Shown piece after piece: positions 35,743 through 45,851 of a stretch of 64,000 bases of DNA. The stretch's first letter is position 1. Each line of letters begins with the position of its first letter. The DNA comes from Schistocephalus solidus. Taxonomy: Eukaryota > Platyhelminthes > Cestoda > Diphyllobothriidea > Diphyllobothriidae. The stretch spans positions 26,115-90,114 of the forward strand of contig WEDG01001224.1 of NCBI GenBank assembly GCA_017591395.1, read 5' to 3'. Made by a program: the position numbers and the translations under genes. The notes under the pieces are model-generated. The model did not search any database. It was not told the DNA's origin and saw only the letters and a program-made list of their open reading frames with translations.

Positions 35743-36996
35743 TCGGGCGCCGCAGCGCCCGGGGTTGGGTATAGCTGGCTGATGACGGCTAATAAGCCAG
35801 AAATGGCCATTCCAGTCTCCTTGTTTTTGTCGGTCATGTTATTCTGCCTATATCCTAGCTGCCTTACGGCTGCTGGCGGGGCTTGAGAGTTAGCCCCAAG
35901 GCACACAAGACGAGTGAGTCCTGTAACCGATCGGTGAGCGCCCAACTACAATTGTTAATATGCCCGATCGAAACCGGCAAGACAACGAGCTCGTGGTGCA
36001 GTGGGTAGAGCGTTGGACTTCTGCCCAACAAGGTCGCGAGTTTGAGCCTCGGGCGCCGCAGCGCCTGGGGTTAGGTATGGCTGGCTGATGACGGCTAATA
36101 AGCCAGAAATGGCCATTCCAGTCTCCCTTGTCTTTGTCGGTCATGTTATTCTGCCTATATCCTCAGCTGCTTTACGGCTGCTAGCGGGGCTTAAGAGTTA
36201 GCCACAAGGCACAACGGGACGAGTGAGTCCTGTAACCGATCGGTGAGCGCCAAACTACCATTGTTAATATGCCCGATCGAAACCGGCAAGACAACGAGCT
36301 CGTGGCGCAGTGGGTAGAGCGTTGGACTTCTGCCCAACAAGGTCGCGAGTTCGAGCCTCGGGCGCCGCAGCGCCCGGGGTTGGTATAACTGGCTGATGAC
36401 GGCTAATAAGCCAGAAATGGCCATTCCAGTCTCCCTTGTCTTTGTCGGTCATGTTATTCTGCCTATATCCTAAGCTGCCTTACGGCTGCTGGCGGGGCTT
36501 GAGAGTTAGCCCCAATGCACACCAGACGCGTGAGTCCTGTAACCGATCGGTGAGCGCCCAACTACCATTGTTAATATTCCCGTTCGAAACCGGCAAGACA
36601 ACGAGCTCGTGGCGCAGTGGGTAGAGCGTTGGACTTCTGCCCAACAAGGTCGCGAGTTCGAGCCTCGGGCGCCGCAGTGCCTGGGGTTGGTATGGCTGGC
36701 TGATGACGGCTAATAAGCCAGAAATGGCCATTCCAGTCTCCCTTGTCTTTGTCGGTCATGTTATTCTGCCTATATCCTCAAGCTGCCTTTACGGCTGCTA
36801 GCGGGGCTTGAGAGTTAGCCCCAAGGCACAACGGGACGAGTGAGTCCTGTAACCGATCGGTGAGCGCCCAACTACCATTGTTAATATTCCCGATCGAAAC
36901 CGGCAAGACAACGAGCTCGTGGCGCAGTGGGCAGAGCGTTGGACTTCTGCCCAACAAGGTCGCGAGTTTGAGCCTCGGGCGCCGCAGCGCCCGGGG

Positions 36997-37054
36997 TTGG
37001 GTATAGCTGGCTGATGACGGCTAATAAGCCAGAAATGGCCATTCCAGTCTCCCT
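36997..37054 (+). ncRNA. Hammerhead-ribozyme-like motif (representative unit)
   Basis: CTGATGA (37011-37017) is followed by hairpin GGCT-AATA-AGCC (37019-37030), then GAA (37032-37034), then the palindrome ATGGCCAT (37035-37042) and T37043. CCAG (37044-37047) pairs with CTGG (37007-37010) just before CTGATGA. This is the order stem I, CUGAUGA, stem II, GAA, stem III, NUH, stem I of a type I hammerhead; cleavage would follow AUU. Stem III has no loop, as in minimal hammerheads that act as dimers. Against it, the base pair next to the core in stem II is C-A instead of the usual G-C, which should lower activity. The motif repeats in nearly every unit, but some carry CTGATTA or CTTATGA. Confidence 0.55.
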
Positions 37055-39854
37055 TGTCTTTGTCGGTCATGTTATTCTGCCTATATCCTCAGCTGCCTTA
37101 CGGCTGCTGGCGGGGCTTGAGAGTTCGCCCCAAGGCACAATGGGACGAGTGAGTCCTGTAACCGATCGGTGAGCGCCCAACTACCATTGTTAATATTCCC
37201 GATCGAAACCGGCAAGACAACGAGCTCGTGGCGCAGTGGGTAGAGCGTTGGACTTCTGCCCAACAAGGTCGCGAGTTTCGAGCCTCGGGCGCCGCAGCGC
37301 CCTGGGGTTGGGTATGGCTGGCTGATGACGGCTAATAAGCCAGAAATGGCCATTCCAGTCTCCCTTGTCTTTGTCGGTCATGTTATTCTGCCTATATCCT
37401 CAGCTGCCTTACGGCTGCTGGCGGGGCTTGAGAGTTAGCCCCAAGGCACACAGGACGAGTGAGTCCTGTAACCGATCGGTGAGCGCCCAACTACAATTGT
37501 TAATATGCCCGATCGAAACCGGCAAGACAACGAGCTCGTGGCACTTTGGGTAGAGCGTTGGACTTCTGCCCAACAAGGTCGCGATTTCGAGCCTCGGGCG
37601 CCGCAGCGCCTGGGGTTGGGTATGGCTGGCTGATGACGGCTAATAAGCCAGAAATGGCCATTCCAGTCTCCCTTGTCTTTGTCGGTCATGTTATTCTGTC
37701 TATATCCTCAGCTGCTTTACGGCTGCTAGCGGGGCTTAAGAGTTAGCCCCAAGGCACAACGGGACGAGTGAGTCCTGTAACCGATCGGTGAGCGCCCAAA
37801 CTACCATTGTTAATATTCCCGATCGAAACCGGCAAGACAACGAGCTCGTGGCGCAGTGGGCAGAGCGTTGGACTTCTGCCCAACAAGGTCGCGATTTCGA
37901 GCCTCGGGCGCCGCAGCGCCTGGGGTTGGGTATAGCTGGCTGATGACGGCTAATAAGCCAGAAATGGCCATTCCAGTCTCCCTTGTCTTTCTCGGTCATG
38001 TTATTCTGCCTATATCCTCAGCTGCCTTACGGCTGCTCGCGGGGCTTGAGAGTTAGCCCCAAGGCACACAAGACGAGTGAGTCCTGTAACCGATCGGTGA
38101 GCGCCCAACTACCATTGTTAATATTCCCGATCGAAACCGGCAAGACAACGAGCTCGTGGCGCAGTGGGTAGAGCGTTGGACTTCTGCCCAACAAGGTCGC
38201 GAGTTCGAGCCTCGGGCGCCGCAGCGCCGTGGGTTGGGTATAGCTGGCTGATGACGGCTAATAAGCCAGAAATGGCCATTCCAGTCTCCCTTGTCTTTGT
38301 CGGTCATGTTATTCTGCCTATATCCTTAGCTGCCTTACGGCTGCTGGCGGGGCTTGAGAGTTAGCCCCAAGGCACAAAGGGACGAGTGAGTCCTGTAACC
38401 GATCGGTGAGCGCCCAACTACCATTGTTAATATTCCCGATCGAAACCGGCAAGACAACGAGCTCGTGGCGCTTTGGGTAGAGCGTTGGACTTCTGCCCAA
38501 CAACGTCGCGATTTCGAGCCTCGGGCGCCGCAGCGCCTGGGGTTAGGTATGGCTGGCTGATTATGGCTAATAAGCCAGAAATGGCCATTCCAGTCTCCCT
38601 GGTCTTTGTCGGTCATGTTATTCTGCCTATATCCTAAGCTGCTTTACGGCTGCTAGCGGGGCTTGAGAGTTAGCCCCAAGGCACACAAGACGAGTGAGTC
38701 CTGTAACCGATCGGTGAGCGCCCAACTACCATTGTTAATATTCCCGATCGAAACCGGCAAGACAACGAGCTCGTGGCGCAGTGGGCAGAGCGTTGGACTT
38801 CTGCCCAACAAGGTCGCGATTTCGAGCCTCGGGTTCCGCAAGGCCTGGGGTTGGTATGGCTGGCTGATGACGGCTAATAAGGTAGAATGGGCCATCCCAG
38901 TCATACTTGTCTTTGTTTGTCATGTTATTCTGCCTATATCCTAAGCTGCCTTACGGCTGCTAGCGGGGCTTGAGAGTTAGCCCCAAGGCACACAAGACGA
39001 GTGAGTCCTGTAACCGATCGGTGAGCGCCCAACTACCATTGTTAATATTCCCGATCGAAACCGGGGAGACAACGAGCTCGTGGCGCAGTGGGCAGAGCGT
39101 TGGACTTCTGCCCAACAATGTCGCGAGTTCGAGCCTCGGGTTCCGCAAGGCCTGGGGTTGGTATGGCTGGCTTATGACGGCTAATAAGCCAGAAATGGCC
39201 ATTCCAGTCTCCCTTGTCTTTGTCGGTCATGTTATTCTGCCTATATCCTCAGCTGCCTTACGGCTGTTGGCGGGGCTTGAGAGTTAGCCCCAAGGCACAC
39301 AAGACGAGTGAGTCCTGTAACCGATCGGTGAGCGCCCAACTACAATTGTTAATATGCCCGATCGAAACCGGCAAGACAACGAGCTCGTGGCGCTTTGGGT
39401 AGAGCGTTGGACTTCTGCCCAATAAGGTCGCGATTTTGAGCCTCGGGCGCCGCAGCGCCTGGGGTTAGGTATGGCTGGCTGATGATGGCTAATACGCCAG
39501 AAATGGCCATTCCAGTCTCCCTTGTCTTTGTCGGTCATGTTATTCTGCGTATATCCTCAGCTGCTTCACGGCTGCTAGCGGGGCTTAAGAGTTAGCCACA
39601 AGGCACAACGGGACGAGTGATTCCTGTAACCGATCGGTGAGCGCCAAACTATCATTGTGAATATTCACGATCAGAACCGACAAGACAACGAGCTCGTGGC
39701 GCAGTGGGTAGAGCGTTGGACTTCTGCCCAACAAGGTCGCGATTTCGAACCTCAGGTGCCGCAGCGCCTGGAGTTGGGTATAGCTGGCTGATGACGGCTA
39801 ATAAGCCAGAAATGGCCATTCCAGTCTCCCTTGTCTTTTTCGGTCATGTTATTC

Positions 39855-39858
<4 letters not shown>

Positions 39859-39913
<55 letters not shown>
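39859..39913. repeat. (TA)n microsatellite at the 3' end of the array
   Basis: About 55 bp of pure TA sit between the last plus-strand unit and an inverted SINE copy. The same juxtaposition of SINE end and TA run is seen at about 11258-11270 and 40322-40333, so TA runs may be part of the 3' tails. Confidence 0.95.
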
Positions 39914-39916
<3 letters not shown>

Positions 39917-39918
39917 AA

Positions 39919-40333
39919 ATTGAACCGACAAAGACAAGGGAGACTTGAATGGCCATTTCGGGCTTATTAGCCATCATCAGCCAGTCATACCCAATCCCAA
40001 GTGTGGCACACCTGGGATTCGGAACCCGCGACCTTTGGTATTTGAGTCGAACGTTTCTACCATTGAGCCACGGGCTCGTTGTTTTTAGTTGGTTGTGATC
40101 GGGAATATGATGATAGTGTGGGGTTCACCGATCTGCTTAAGGAACATGTATGTTCCGTTGTGCCCTGTAGCTCAGACTAGAGCTCTCGCAGGCGGTAGCA
40201 TAGCGACGTGTGGCATATGATGAAGTTGAACCGACAAAGACAAGGGAGACCGGAATGGCCATTTCTGACTTATTAGCCGTCATCAGCCAGTCATACCCAA
40301 TCCCAAGTGTGGCACACCTTGGATATATATATA
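39919..40333 (-). mobile_element. Minus-strand tRNA-SINE, subfamily of the 10.7-kb insertion
   Basis: The copy begins ACCGACAAAGACAAGGGAGA. It carries the complement of the body, of the B box (GATTCGGAACCCGCGACC) and of the A box (GAGCCACGGGCTCG), then a tail with GTTCCGTTGTGCCCTG. A second body start lies at about 40222-40320, so it is a partial tandem dimer. It belongs to the variant found at 10733-11272 rather than to the neighbouring array. Confidence 0.8.
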
Positions 40334-40539
40334 AGTTTAATCGGAAAAATCGAGTTTTGCTCTTGAATTTTCAAGCAGGTTACACTGGCCCGTTGTCAGA
40401 CGAAAGAAAAGTGGGAATTGGGATTATCACATTGGAGAGCTGGGGGCAGACAGGCAGACATGTGTTGGAGGGGCGTCGAGAAACGTGTTAGGATAAATGT
40501 CGGGAGTGAGGGGAGGTGTTAATGTCTCGATTGTCGTTC

Positions 40540-40960
40540 ACGCCTCCGGAGGTGGGGGGAAGTATACTGCGTCCTTGGATTTCCACTTGGTCAAACATGG
40601 ATAAGCTATTGTTGGTGTAAGGTCGACACGACTCAGTGAGACGTGCACGTAGACCTTCGTAATGTACATCCAGATCGACATGGCGGTTGATGCTGTTTGT
40701 GTTGGAGAGCCTAACTTCGAGGAATTATCGTGCCTGCTTGGTGTTAGCAATGGCGAGCACTTCGGTTGCGTCCCAATTGAAGCGGTGGTCACAGTCCACG
40801 GCGTTCGCAAACATGAGGGACAAGGGATCGCGTCGGCGGCTGGCCAGTTTATGTTCGTTTCTGCGGGTCCCAAGTTGTTGACTTTACGAATATGCCATGC
40901 CACTGTCTATTGTGCATTTCGTTAGCCAAATTCACTTCAACCAGTAAGTTTGTCAATCTG
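40540..40960 (-). pseudogene. GIY-YIG retroelement remnant (Penelope-like C-terminus)
   Basis: Minus-strand reading from about 40820 to 40630 gives FANAVDCDHRFNWDATEVLA, then IANTKQAR, a stop codon, then SNTNSINRHVDLDVHYEGLR. This pattern (a His, then F.WD, then NTKQAR.FLE.W, then NSINRH.DLD) is typical of the C-terminal GIY-YIG endonuclease part of Penelope-like and related flatworm elements. It is interrupted by an in-frame TAA and lacks an RT domain nearby. The family assignment is by motif memory only. Confidence 0.65.
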
Positions 40961-41052
40961 GATTAACAATTTATTCCTGTGAGCGACTGCCTTCCGGTTC
41001 TTTTAAGACAGGTTATCGTTCCTTACGACATTTTCCTCGCTCTCTCATGCAG

Positions 41053-41348
41053 ACCTTCCTAAGTTACAGATACCGGATATGGGCGTTCTGACGGGACCGA
41101 ACCAGTACATGCAGGAGAAGCAGCAACAACAGCAGCAGCACGCCAGAGAAGCAGAGGCACAGCTTGAGTACCCAAGCCTACATCGTCCCTGGTCTGGCTT
41201 CGGTCAGATGCCTGCCATTAGTTCGACTGCCTACCATTCCAATCCCAAGGACCCCCAGGCTGCCATGGAGCACACCGACCCGCAGGCCTTGGCTGCTCTC
41301 ATTCAACAACAGCTGGATGTCATAAATGGTGAAATTCAACTAATCCAG
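41053..41348 (+). CDS. PPFIA: Liprin-alpha exon H (Gln-rich linker and conserved QLDVINGEIQLIQ helix)
   Basis: This 296-nt exon runs from phase 1 to phase 0. After a Gln-rich helix (MQEKQQQQQQHAREAEAQLE) and a disordered linker it ends DPQALAALIQQQLDVINGEI QLIQ, matching liprin-alpha ...DAQTLAMMLQEQLDAINKEIRLIQ. The acceptor CTCATGCAG|AC supplies the two bases needed by the exon ending at 29456 (together His). A second in-frame AG at 41069 (TTACAG|ATA) would give a phase 0 start instead. The donor is CAG|GTACCC. The next exon begins EEK, as in liprin-alpha. Confidence 0.92.
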
Positions 41349-41574
41349 GTACCCTTATTTTATTTGTTTTTTTTTCAGCCACACGTAGGTTTATAATGTT
41401 CCCTTGGTGAAGGTGCCTTTTGGCGGAACACTGCATTACGAAACGGTTACTAATTAGTCTATGAAACCCGTTCCAATTTCTCAAACAGAGAGAATGTTAT
41501 TCCATTTAGACCTTAGGATGCCCCACTCCTGTTCTCACGATTCCGAACCCAACCTTATTGTGATGATACCTTGG

Positions 41575-41815
41575 TGGATAGGCGCTCACCGATCAGTTAC
41601 GGGACTCCCTCGTCCGGTTCTGCCTTGGGGCTCTCTCTCGAGCCCCACCAGCAGCCGCACAGCGGCTAGAAGTATAGGCAGTGAACCATTACCAGGAAAG
41701 AACAGGGAGACTAGAATGGCCAGTGAGTCACGGGATCTTAGATCGTTGGACTTCTAACCAACAGGTCGCGGGTTCGACCCTCGGGTGGAGCCTTACCTGA
41801 GGTTGGATGTGCTTG
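41575..41815. mobile_element. tRNA-SINE mosaic (inverted tail joined to plus head)
   Basis: 41575-41725 is the complement of the SINE tail and body (GGCGCTCACCGATCAGTTAC at its start, AGACTAGAATGGCCA near its end). It joins directly to a plus-strand head (AGTGAGTCACGGGATCTTAG, TTGGACTTCTAACCAACAGG, B box GGGTTCGACCC at about 41770). Most of the body is lost at the joint. Confidence 0.75.
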
Positions 41816-41892
41816 AACCACTATCTCATGAACTGTCGACCAAAATTCTAAATTGTGTTTTTGATTCGAACACTAACTAAGTAAGTTTGTTA

Positions 41893-41893
<1 letters not shown>

Positions 41894-41924
<31 letters not shown>

Positions 41925-41990
41925 TAACTGCTACTACTACTACTTCTATTACTACTACTACTTTTACTTCTACTACTGCTACTACTACTA
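41894..41990. repeat. (CTA)n microsatellite
   Basis: About 97 bp of imperfect CTA repeat, similar to the tract at 5692-5808. It has no coding meaning. Confidence 0.96.
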
Positions 41991-42989
41991 ATCCAAAGAT
42001 ATTTCAGTCACGGCAGGATGTCAGTTTTTGCGCGAGCTTCTTTCTGACAGGCTGCAAAAAGTAAACTGTAAAAAATGGTGACTTGTTAGTATTATTTTTC
42101 TCTCTGATTTTTTTAAATCCTTAGGAATTCGAATATATTTTATGGAAAGCATGCACAAAAATATAATGTCTTATGCTCATTTAGTAGCAACTTGCGTCTT
42201 CTTCAAATTTTACACGAAGAAAGGGTAATTTAGATTATAAACCGTTTGTAAATTGTTTAGAAGTTTGAACCCTACCGGCCGTTACGCTTGCATTCAAGAT
42301 TTTCCAATTACGTCCTATATACATTCTGTGTAAGGAAATTCAGAAATTATTCTACGCTGTGAGGAATAAGTCATCCATTTCTCATAATTGTTTGCAATAG
42401 AGGTGGATCCTATTGTACACGAAAACAAGGGGATATATTCCAAATTTTTCCGTCTTATTTTAATGTTCTTTCATAGTACTGTGCATAAAAGCAAAATGCT
42501 TTGACCTTTAGCTTGTAATAACGTATGAAAACTCCTGGAAAGCAAGAAACATCGGATTTTTCCCCAATTAGCTCCGTTTTCCCATGAATAAACTGATCTG
42601 AAGTGATCTCTTTTTTATTAAACAGCTTTTTGTTCATCAATTTTATACAACAAACAGAACTAACACCTTAAAATGCCTGCCATGCAGCTACCTCAAATTC
42701 TGATATAGACATTTTATGAGTTAGGCAATCTACTGTATATTATAGGCAACATTAATAAAGTATCGGATACGATGTATTATGGATGGGCATTTCACGGTCT
42801 TAAAAAATCTCATAATTAGAAATATTTTCAAATCCAAAAGATACCCCTTTTCAATAATAAAATTTTAAGAGGGCGCAATTTGCTACCAAATGATTGTAAG
42901 AAAGGATATTTCGGTGCATGTTTTCTAGAAAGTATATTTGGGTTTATAAGGACAGCCAAAATCAGTGAAAAAAAATACATACTTCATAA

Positions 42990-43210
42990 CTATCCATTTT
43001 TACAGAGTACACTTTTTGCAGCCGTCCAGAAATAAGCTCGTTGAAAAGACGGCATCCTACGGTGACAGAAATATCTTGGAATTAGGCTGCAATGTAATTA
43101 GTATAACAAGCTTACTTAAGTAACTTGTTGGAATCGAAAACACATTTCAGAATATCGGTCAACGATTTGTGAGATAAGGAATCTACTTTAGTTTGGATTG
43201 TAGTCCGCAT
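42990..43210 (+). repeat. Unnamed dispersed repeat F (also at 1160-1410)
   Basis: Shared landmarks with 1160-1410 in the same order are GACGGCATCCTACGGTGACA (there GCATTCTATGGTGACTG), GAAATATCTTGGA/GAAATATCCTGGG, and ATTAGTATAACAAGC...AAGTAAC / ATTACTATAGCAACC...AAGTAAT. It is diverged and non-coding. Confidence 0.55.
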
Positions 43211-43687
43211 AAGTTTAACTGACGACGATTAGGACGACCTGTAGTGCACAAAGACCTTCAGCCCTAAGCTCTATCTACTCAATTCTATCTAGCTACCTAT
43301 CTGGTTTCTGGCGAACATGATTAAGCGTACAAAAATGGAAAAAAAACTGAATTTTGACATCCCTAGTACCTATGGGGGGGGGTTTCACTGGCTGATGATA
43401 GATAATGTGGCGGAAACAGCTAGCTTAGGGAGTTTGTAATCTTTGTGTGTAACACTTGCCCACTAAATTTGTTTACTTTTTAAACAAGAAAGGAGTTCTA
43501 GGAGTCCATGGCGTTTTAAAGCCCCGGGTTTGCTGCAGTGCCCGGGAAATCCAGCTCGTCGTTGAAAATTTCAGAAGTTCATGATTTAAGTTTACAAATT
43601 ACTACTCGCAATCCAAGTTTACTCTAGGAGTAGGTGGCAAAGAGCTTATTACAAGTATCTTAATGCAGCACATGTATTTATTGAGTA

Positions 43688-44015
43688 GGGATTAAAGATG
43701 CCTTTTAGGACCGCGTAAGCAGAACATTTGTCTGCGTGCTAAATTCCGGAGCATTAGGTTGAGGATGAAAGGGCGGGTTTAAGTTTGAGGTTAAGGTTAG
43801 AGTTGGGGTTCGGGTCATGATTATGCGAAGGGTTAAGAATAATGGCAAGGACTAATGTTAAGATTAAGGTGACAATTTAGTTTTACGTAAAGATTCTTGT
43901 TAGGGTTAAGACATGGGAATATTTACCCTTCCAGAAACGTACCGCACGGCCACCTATTGCAATTGGGTGGGTTGTTTCGTATTCCCGTGTCCTGTTTAGG
44001 CGGCCACAAAATGCA
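43688..44015 (+). mobile_element. MITE-like element with TTAGGG-type interior
   Basis: The left end is GATGCCTTTTAGGACCGC. The right end (about 43965-44013) contains GTCCTGTTTAGGCGGCC and ends near ATGCATCC, the imperfect reverse complement. The interior 43780-43910 is a run of GGTTAAGG/GGGTTA-like motifs. It has the same structure as 30170-30590. Confidence 0.65.
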
Positions 44016-44429
44016 TCCCTACCGCTATAAGTTAACAAGAATCACATCCGAGCGTGAACATTGCTCGAATGTAAGTTTTTGGTCTATTGTTTGGAGAAGG
44101 TATTTAGATTTCTTCAAAGACCCGGTCGTTTTCAAACTTGAACTTCTCAGAAAATGAGTCCTTGCTATACGTCCGTCCTCTAAAGTTGGGGTGGTACTGC
44201 CCATTTTAATTTTCTCAAAAGTATTTTATTTTACCTCGAGCTCTTGCTCCAACTTTGCATTTGCCAATCGGGAGTTCGTTGGCGAAAGCGACGAACAGGA
44301 CCTTTTTATAAGTATATATTTCAAATTTACTCATTACCTTACTTCAATGATAGTCACAGGCTTCCGGTGATTTGCATCCAATTGTGTCACCTCGTATTCA
44401 AGTAGAAACAGTTATAGTAAATTTACTGG

Positions 44430-44690
44430 TATTAAAGCCGTGGGCCAAGACACAGGAATGCGAATCATTCTGTTCTGAGCATCTTGCGCGAATTACCAGG
44501 GAGGTTATTTTTAGGGTTAAAGTTTCGGCTAGTGTTCAGGTCATGGTTTTTGTTAGGGCTAGGGTTATCAATCGATAAGGGTTATACTTCGTAAAATTTT
44601 GCGTATGGGTATCTCTATTACGAGGGTGGGCGCGTTTCCTATTCCAGTGTCTTAACAAGGCGGGAAAAATCGGTGCATCTTAAAACTTCT
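44430..44690 (+). mobile_element. MITE-like element, shorter copy
   Basis: The left end AAGACACAGGAATGCGAA and the right end TTTCCTATTCCAGTGTCTTA are imperfect reverse complements. The interior carries AGGGTTAAAG...GGGCTAGGGTTA motifs. It is a shorter, more diverged copy of the family at 30.2 and 43.7 kb. Confidence 0.6.
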
Positions 44691-45617
44691 AATCAATTCA
44701 AATAGGGCATATGTGTCTGTGGACGACTGATATTTTAAAAATGGTGTACAGACAAGTTTGCTTCACTTGTTAGGGGAACAAAGTTTATTCACTGTGCATT
44801 GAATGTACCACTAGATGGTCCATTGGTTAATGTTCTCACGCCACAGAGTACGCGAGCTACAGTTAGGTCAACTGGCAATCCTCTTGATGGCCTCCAGTGT
44901 GTTTACAAGCAAGCCCAGTACCGTCAGTCCCTCAAGCGTACCTTTCCATGGGAGATCGTATTAAGTAATCATTGGAAATTTCAAAAAGACAAGTCGGGGG
45001 ATTCTCCAGTCCACAAAGAGTAATTCGGACGGGGGGAATCAAACACGGGCACCCAAAATATGCCCTTATCCTACAAGACGAACTTGAAGTGGCGAGGAGG
45101 GGTAAAGTTCGAGAGCGATTATATGTGCTTGAGGTATGATTTCCTGAACAGCTGTTGATTGATAGCGCTGGAGGCTTGCTTTATAAGGGTCAAACGGCAC
45201 CTAAGAGTGTCTACATGTTCACGATCACCGTTAAAAAAGCGAAAACAAACCAGTTAATATCGTTTAGAGATGCGCTATGACCTCAAAAATTGGCTCGAAA
45301 TGATAATCTAAGTTCGGTAGAGAACATATTTTGTAAGCAAATCTTCCTATGAAAAGTCGGCTATTAGTTACGGTAAAGGTTTGCTTTCTCCGAAACAACC
45401 CTCAGTCTAGAGTGACTTCATGGTTCCTTTCTTTGAAAATGTACTGCTGCACTCACCAAAGGGGCAGGTCCTGAGTTGGACGGTCTACAGAGCAACTACT
45501 GACATTGTGTCCCTTCCTTTTTCTGATGTTGTCCTGAGTTTTGTTGTCAGCCACCGTGTCCTCACTAAAGCCTGTTCCAACTCCGTTTCCGCTGGCCTCC
45601 ATTTCTGGCTGAATCAG

Positions 45618-45851
45618 GAGGAAAAGAAAAACACGGATCAGCGAGCTCAGGAGTTGCGGACAAGGGTCGTTAACACGGACCTCTCTTGCGGATTTGGTGA
45701 CTCCGGTGTGCAGATGGGCTCTTGGTCGCCTACTCCGCCTGCTCCGAGTCATCGTGCCTGGTTGCCACGGCAACAGAAGCCACAAGCGGCGGTGTCAGCC
45801 TACGAGCACAACACGGTAGTACAAACCTCTGGTGCTCGTCATTCACAGCAC
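45618..45851 (+). CDS. PPFIA: Liprin-alpha exon I (EEK...ELRTRV segment)
   Basis: This 78-codon exon runs from phase 0 to phase 0. It begins EEKKNTDQRAQELRTRVVN, matching liprin-alpha EEKESTELRAEEIENRV, which directly follows the QLD.IN.EI.LIQ helix of the previous exon. The rest is a Pro/Ser/Gln-rich disordered linker of low conservation. The acceptor is CTGAATCAG and the donor CAC|GTGAGC. The open frame extends upstream to 45420 by chance; the phase and homology fix the true start at GAG. Confidence 0.9.

Larger units (their letters stand above)
35341..39858 (+). mobile_element. Tandem array of 14 tRNA-headed ~309-bp units (retrozyme / Sm-alpha-like)
   Basis: The lead-in GAGCTCGTGG starts at 35681, 35987, 36296, 36603, 36913, 37222, 37532, 37842, 38150, 38459, 38767, 39074, 39381 and 39690, giving spacings of 306-310 bp. 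Each unit has a pol III-type A box (TGGCGCAGTGG, for example 35688-35698) and B box (GTTCGAGCC, 35734-35742). A body with a hammerhead-like core follows, then a tail with hairpins (GGGGCTTGAGAGTTAGCCCC, GGACGAGTGAGTCC) and CCGATCGGTGAGCGCC. Units differ by a few percent. The array opens with a tail fragment in reverse orientation (35341-35460) and ends in (TA)n. Many frames open on both strands inside it; none is a gene. Confidence 0.95.
29457..41052 (+). other. 11.6-kb liprin-alpha intron with the SINE array
   Basis: The longest intron seen. It contains an inverted tRNA-SINE (29676-29920), a MITE-like element (30170-30590), a CT/CA microsatellite (31506-31558), two copies of an unnamed repeat (31950-32280 and 33500-33830), a possible cassette exon (34195-34331), the tandem SINE array (35341-39858) and a GIY-YIG retroelement remnant (40540-40960). 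I see nothing in 30760-31490, 32300-33480 or 34340-35330. Confidence 0.7.
41349..45617 (+). other. Liprin-alpha intron with repeats
   Basis: It contains a SINE mosaic (41575-41815), a CTA microsatellite (41894-41990), a repeat shared with 1160-1410 (42990-43210), and two MITE-like elements (43688-44015 and 44430-44690). The AT-rich stretch 42000-42980 and the segment 44700-45610 hold nothing I recognise. From 41483 onward this sequence is the template of the reverse-complement copy that fills the right end of the window. Confidence 0.7.

Noticed and set aside
35688..35760. A cluster of functional tRNA genes
   Set aside because: A and B boxes are intact, but the following sequence is the SINE body, and acceptor and anticodon arms do not close into a standard cloverleaf. 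The units are tRNA-derived repeats.
35341..39858. A run of similar ~60-105 residue frames that look like a multigene family
   Set aside because: They repeat with the 309-bp period of the tRNA-headed units, on both strands and in several frames, and shift with small indels. They are repeat shadows.
35341..39858. CRISPR array
   Set aside because: The period is over 300 bp, without a short repeat plus unique spacers, and the context is a eukaryotic intron.
45420..45617. Upstream extension of the open frame before the exon at 45618, with a Met at 45420
   Set aside because: Liprin homology and phase require entry at GAG 45618 after CTGAATCAG. The upstream part is intron that happens to be open.
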